From Oxyruncus cristatus (Eukaryota > Chordata > Aves > Passeriformes > Cotingidae), in NCBI GenBank assembly GCA_013399855.1, contig VXAY01003767.1, positions 62,001 through 126,000 on the forward strand: DNA of 64,000 bases, written 5' to 3'. Under the pieces are notes generated by a model, which was not told where the DNA came from, ran no database searches, and saw nothing but the letters and a program-made list of their open reading frames with translations. Below are positions 62,001 to 64,000 of the stretch, piece by piece (within the stretch, counting starts at the first letter, position 1; each line of letters starts with the position of its first letter). A program made the position numbers and the translations under genes.

Positions 62001-63808
62001 TCACTATGTCTGAGAAAATGACTAGGCTTTCACATTAATGTAGCAATGCACAGTGTTTTCTATACACGTTCCTCTGAGAAAGGGATCAGTGAATCTACAA
62101 AAATCTTGAAAAGAAATTGAGAACAGGGATGAAAGTAGTACTTCAGCAGAGGTACTAAAAAGAGTGCATAAAAGATGAAGAAAAAGAAGAGTAATGCAAG
62201 CAGTGGCACTATAAAGGTATTAAATGAGTTTAGCTACTCTAATATCCTTTGACTTCCACTTCATGAAACATTCTTGTCAACATATGTCTCCTTTTATCTC
62301 GATAAGACTCAATCATTCAATCAAATCAAGGGCTGTTATACTTGAATGCTCTGCCAAGAACACCTGGGGGCTTTTGCTGTTGACGTTTCTTAGGGGATTT
62401 TGGTGGGCTTGGTTGGTTTGTTTGTTTGTTTGAAGTAGCAGTATAAAAATATGGAAATCCATGTTCAATTACAATTAAAATGTGAAGTTATTGTAATATT
62501 AATACTAAATGCTTTGGATAACAGACCATGAGAGTACTGTCGATAAAAAGTGAAATAAATGTTGTAAATACCAAAACCAAGCAAAAACAGAGGACTACCT
62601 GCATAAATAAGCTTGTATACAACTTTAGCATAACTGAAAATTAAATCAGTTGCTATATGCAGTCTGCTTTGTAGGAGAAAGTACCAACAAATTTGCTGTC
62701 AAGAACATATAGGCAATTTCCCTTAGGTGATCTTTGGCTTTATACCATATTAATGGAAAGTAAAACCAGTCCAACAAGCACACATTTCTAAGAGCTAAGC
62801 TCATTGCCATGGACATGGGTCTGTTGTTTTATCAGAGGAGGGGCCTTTGCTCACATCTGAAGTGCCCTACCATGTGCAACCCATCTTTCTGTAGCAGGCA
62901 AATAAGACACACATGCTAAGGGAGACCCAGTCTGGGCTGGTGATTGGAGGCTAGATATGATTTCCTGCCGTCTGAGAAATAACTCCAGATGTCCCTCTGT
63001 TGGCTGGCAATTGAGCCTGATGCTTACAGCAAAATATCTCCTTGTAGAAGTTTGTCTTTCCTCAAAGTAACATTTCAAGTCCAATCTGCAGTTCAAGCTA
63101 TCACTTTCTGGAAGGATATATGGGTGCAGATTTCTTTTTCATATAGATAAGTGTCACAGGCCATCCTTTCCCTCCCTCACAAATATGAGCATGCCCAACA
63201 TATGGATGCAACATTGAATAGGTCACTATTTCTTCTTAAAATTTTGGAGTAAGTAGCTGATTTTTAACAAACCACTGAAAGTGTCATGAAGATTTGTTCT
63301 TTGGTTCTCATCTTAACTTCTAATTTAAAAAATATATAATAATTATGTAGCATAACAGCTCTTCCTGCTCACAGCAAGATATCCTCTTCACCAGAGGCTA
63401 CAGAAAGATGATGAAAGAATTACTTTTCTTCCTGTGGGAATTCAGAGGTTGACATATAGCTCCAGAGTTCACCCAAAGACAAATCTTTGTCTCACTCAAA
63501 TGTCATTCATTATGTTGTTAGCCTGAAGGAGAAGAGCATCCTATCTTGCACTGGAAGTTTGAAAAGTATACATAAAATAAGTAAACCCATTTGCTGTCAG
63601 CATTCATGGGACAAAGAATGAATGAAATTCCTGAAAATAAACAGACTATAATAATGCTAAATGAACAGTGAAAAAAAAATATATATGAAGAATGACAGAC
63701 CACAATATAGGACTCAGATATAGAAAAAAAAATCACTCTAAAACAACAGATTTGCTGTTTGTTAATCTTCCTTTCTAACCTAACACCATCAGATCCTTCA
63801 ACTCTTAC
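56033..63808. other. AT-rich unique sequence with two stretches of balanced composition
   Basis: No gene is recognised. At 60730-60910 the sequence is rich in CAATTATG, GATTAAAGG and ACAGCTG-type words with few homopolymers, the look of a conserved non-coding element. At 62851-63096 a minus frame is open for 81 codons with balanced amino-acid use but no motif. Homopolymers occur at 59783-59796 (A14) and 60679-60693 (T15). A short GTTT run is at about 62414-62432. Confidence 0.4.
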
Positions 63809-63904
63809 CTGTCTTTGGGAATTGTCTGTGGCTCTTACAGATTTTGCCATCTGACTTTGGGGAAAAATGACTTGCAAGATTAACAGGACTGGAAAAATTA
63901 ACAT
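63809..63904 (-). CDS. Candidate first coding exon with signal peptide, protein unknown
   Basis: Read on minus, TTCTTTTTGCTGACAG immediately precedes an ATG whose frame runs 32 codons to CAG, followed by the consensus donor GTAAGA (63803-63808). The 96 bases are an exact number of codons, so the exon would leave in phase 0. The peptide starts MLIFPVLLILQVIFPQSQ: a long hydrophobic core followed by a polar part rich in Arg, Ser, Asp and Gln, as expected for a secreted or type I membrane protein. A possible signal-peptidase site is after SVRA. If the acceptor is used, the bases before ATG come from an upstream untranslated exon beyond the window. Downstream exons would lie at lower coordinates here, but none is recognised. 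The frame also stays open into the presumed intron. Chance remains possible. Confidence 0.35.
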
Positions 63905-64000
63905 CTGTCAGCAAAAAGAACAGCTGCTTGGCTGAGTTACATGATGAGTAATCTCTTACTAAACATTTTCCTCACAAGTAGGTTTTATTGTAATTAATAG
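63905..64000. other. Window end, nothing recognised
   Basis: AT-rich sequence, upstream of the candidate exon on minus. The pyrimidine tract of its presumed acceptor lies in the first 20 bases. Confidence 0.5.

Noticed and set aside
63518..63808. Continuation of the signal-peptide frame as a single 128-residue protein
   Set aside because: After the consensus donor the frame becomes Phe, Ile and Ser rich, as AT-rich intron does, so the open stretch is better read as exon plus intron.
1..64000. CRISPR arrays, operons, phage or plasmid features
   Set aside because: No regularly spaced repeats with unique spacers, no dense coding and no bacterial ribosome-binding pattern. All evidence points to a bird nuclear genome.

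Overview
The window is AT-rich vertebrate nuclear DNA from a bird, almost certainly a passerine. The evidence is a set of CR1 LINE fragments carrying the avian 3' tail (repeats of ATTCTATG), several avian-type retroviral LTRs, and one tRNA-Ile-headed, CR1-tailed SINE of the TguSINE1 type, which is known from passerines. There is no operon-like layout and no bacterial, phage or CRISPR signature. No complete protein-coding gene can be supported. The window reads as intergenic or deep intronic sequence, a gene desert filled with transposon remains.

Layout. 1-1046: no recognised feature. 1047-2609: CR1 on the minus strand with a broken reverse transcriptase, interrupted at 1491-1642 by the tRNA-Ile SINE on plus. 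2610-3037: a short LTR with alpharetrovirus-like signal spacing, bracketed by a perfect 39-bp direct repeat. 3704-3765: a CR1 tail. 3.8-12.7 kb: mostly unique AT-rich DNA. 12760-13063 (plus) and 13424-14475 (minus): two CR1 3' ends facing tail to tail. 14.5-22 kb: unique, with a GC-rich island at 16.6-17.0 kb. About 22049-22620: an LTR-like element. 27748-27832: a CR1 tail. 27938-28098: an ancient MIR-like SINE. 30090-31985: an ancient amniote CR1 on plus, split by a younger CR1 on minus at 30284-30895. 32461-33452: CR1 on minus. 34606-34697: about 18 units of TTTGG. 36337-37560: probable LTR on minus. 42601-43191: possible polypurine tract plus LTR. 45447-46460: CR1 on minus. 46732-46808: a TTTCCC polypyrimidine tract. 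48351-49029: a well-preserved LTR of a very common avian family, itself interrupted by a sequence with a relative at 50.7 kb. 49.0-64.0 kb: mostly unique.

Three short stretches look like possible coding exons. The best is at 63809-63904 on minus: a 32-codon signal-peptide-like reading frame between an acceptor-like AG and a consensus donor. Two weaker plus-strand candidates, at 29574-29698 and from 51207, have compatible splice phases. None matches a protein I recognise, so each is offered as a hypothesis.

The nesting gives a relative history: the ancient CR1 and the MIR-like SINE came first, then the avian CR1 copies and LTRs, then the SINE inside a CR1. I see no intact mobile-element protein and no element here that looks capable of moving on its own.
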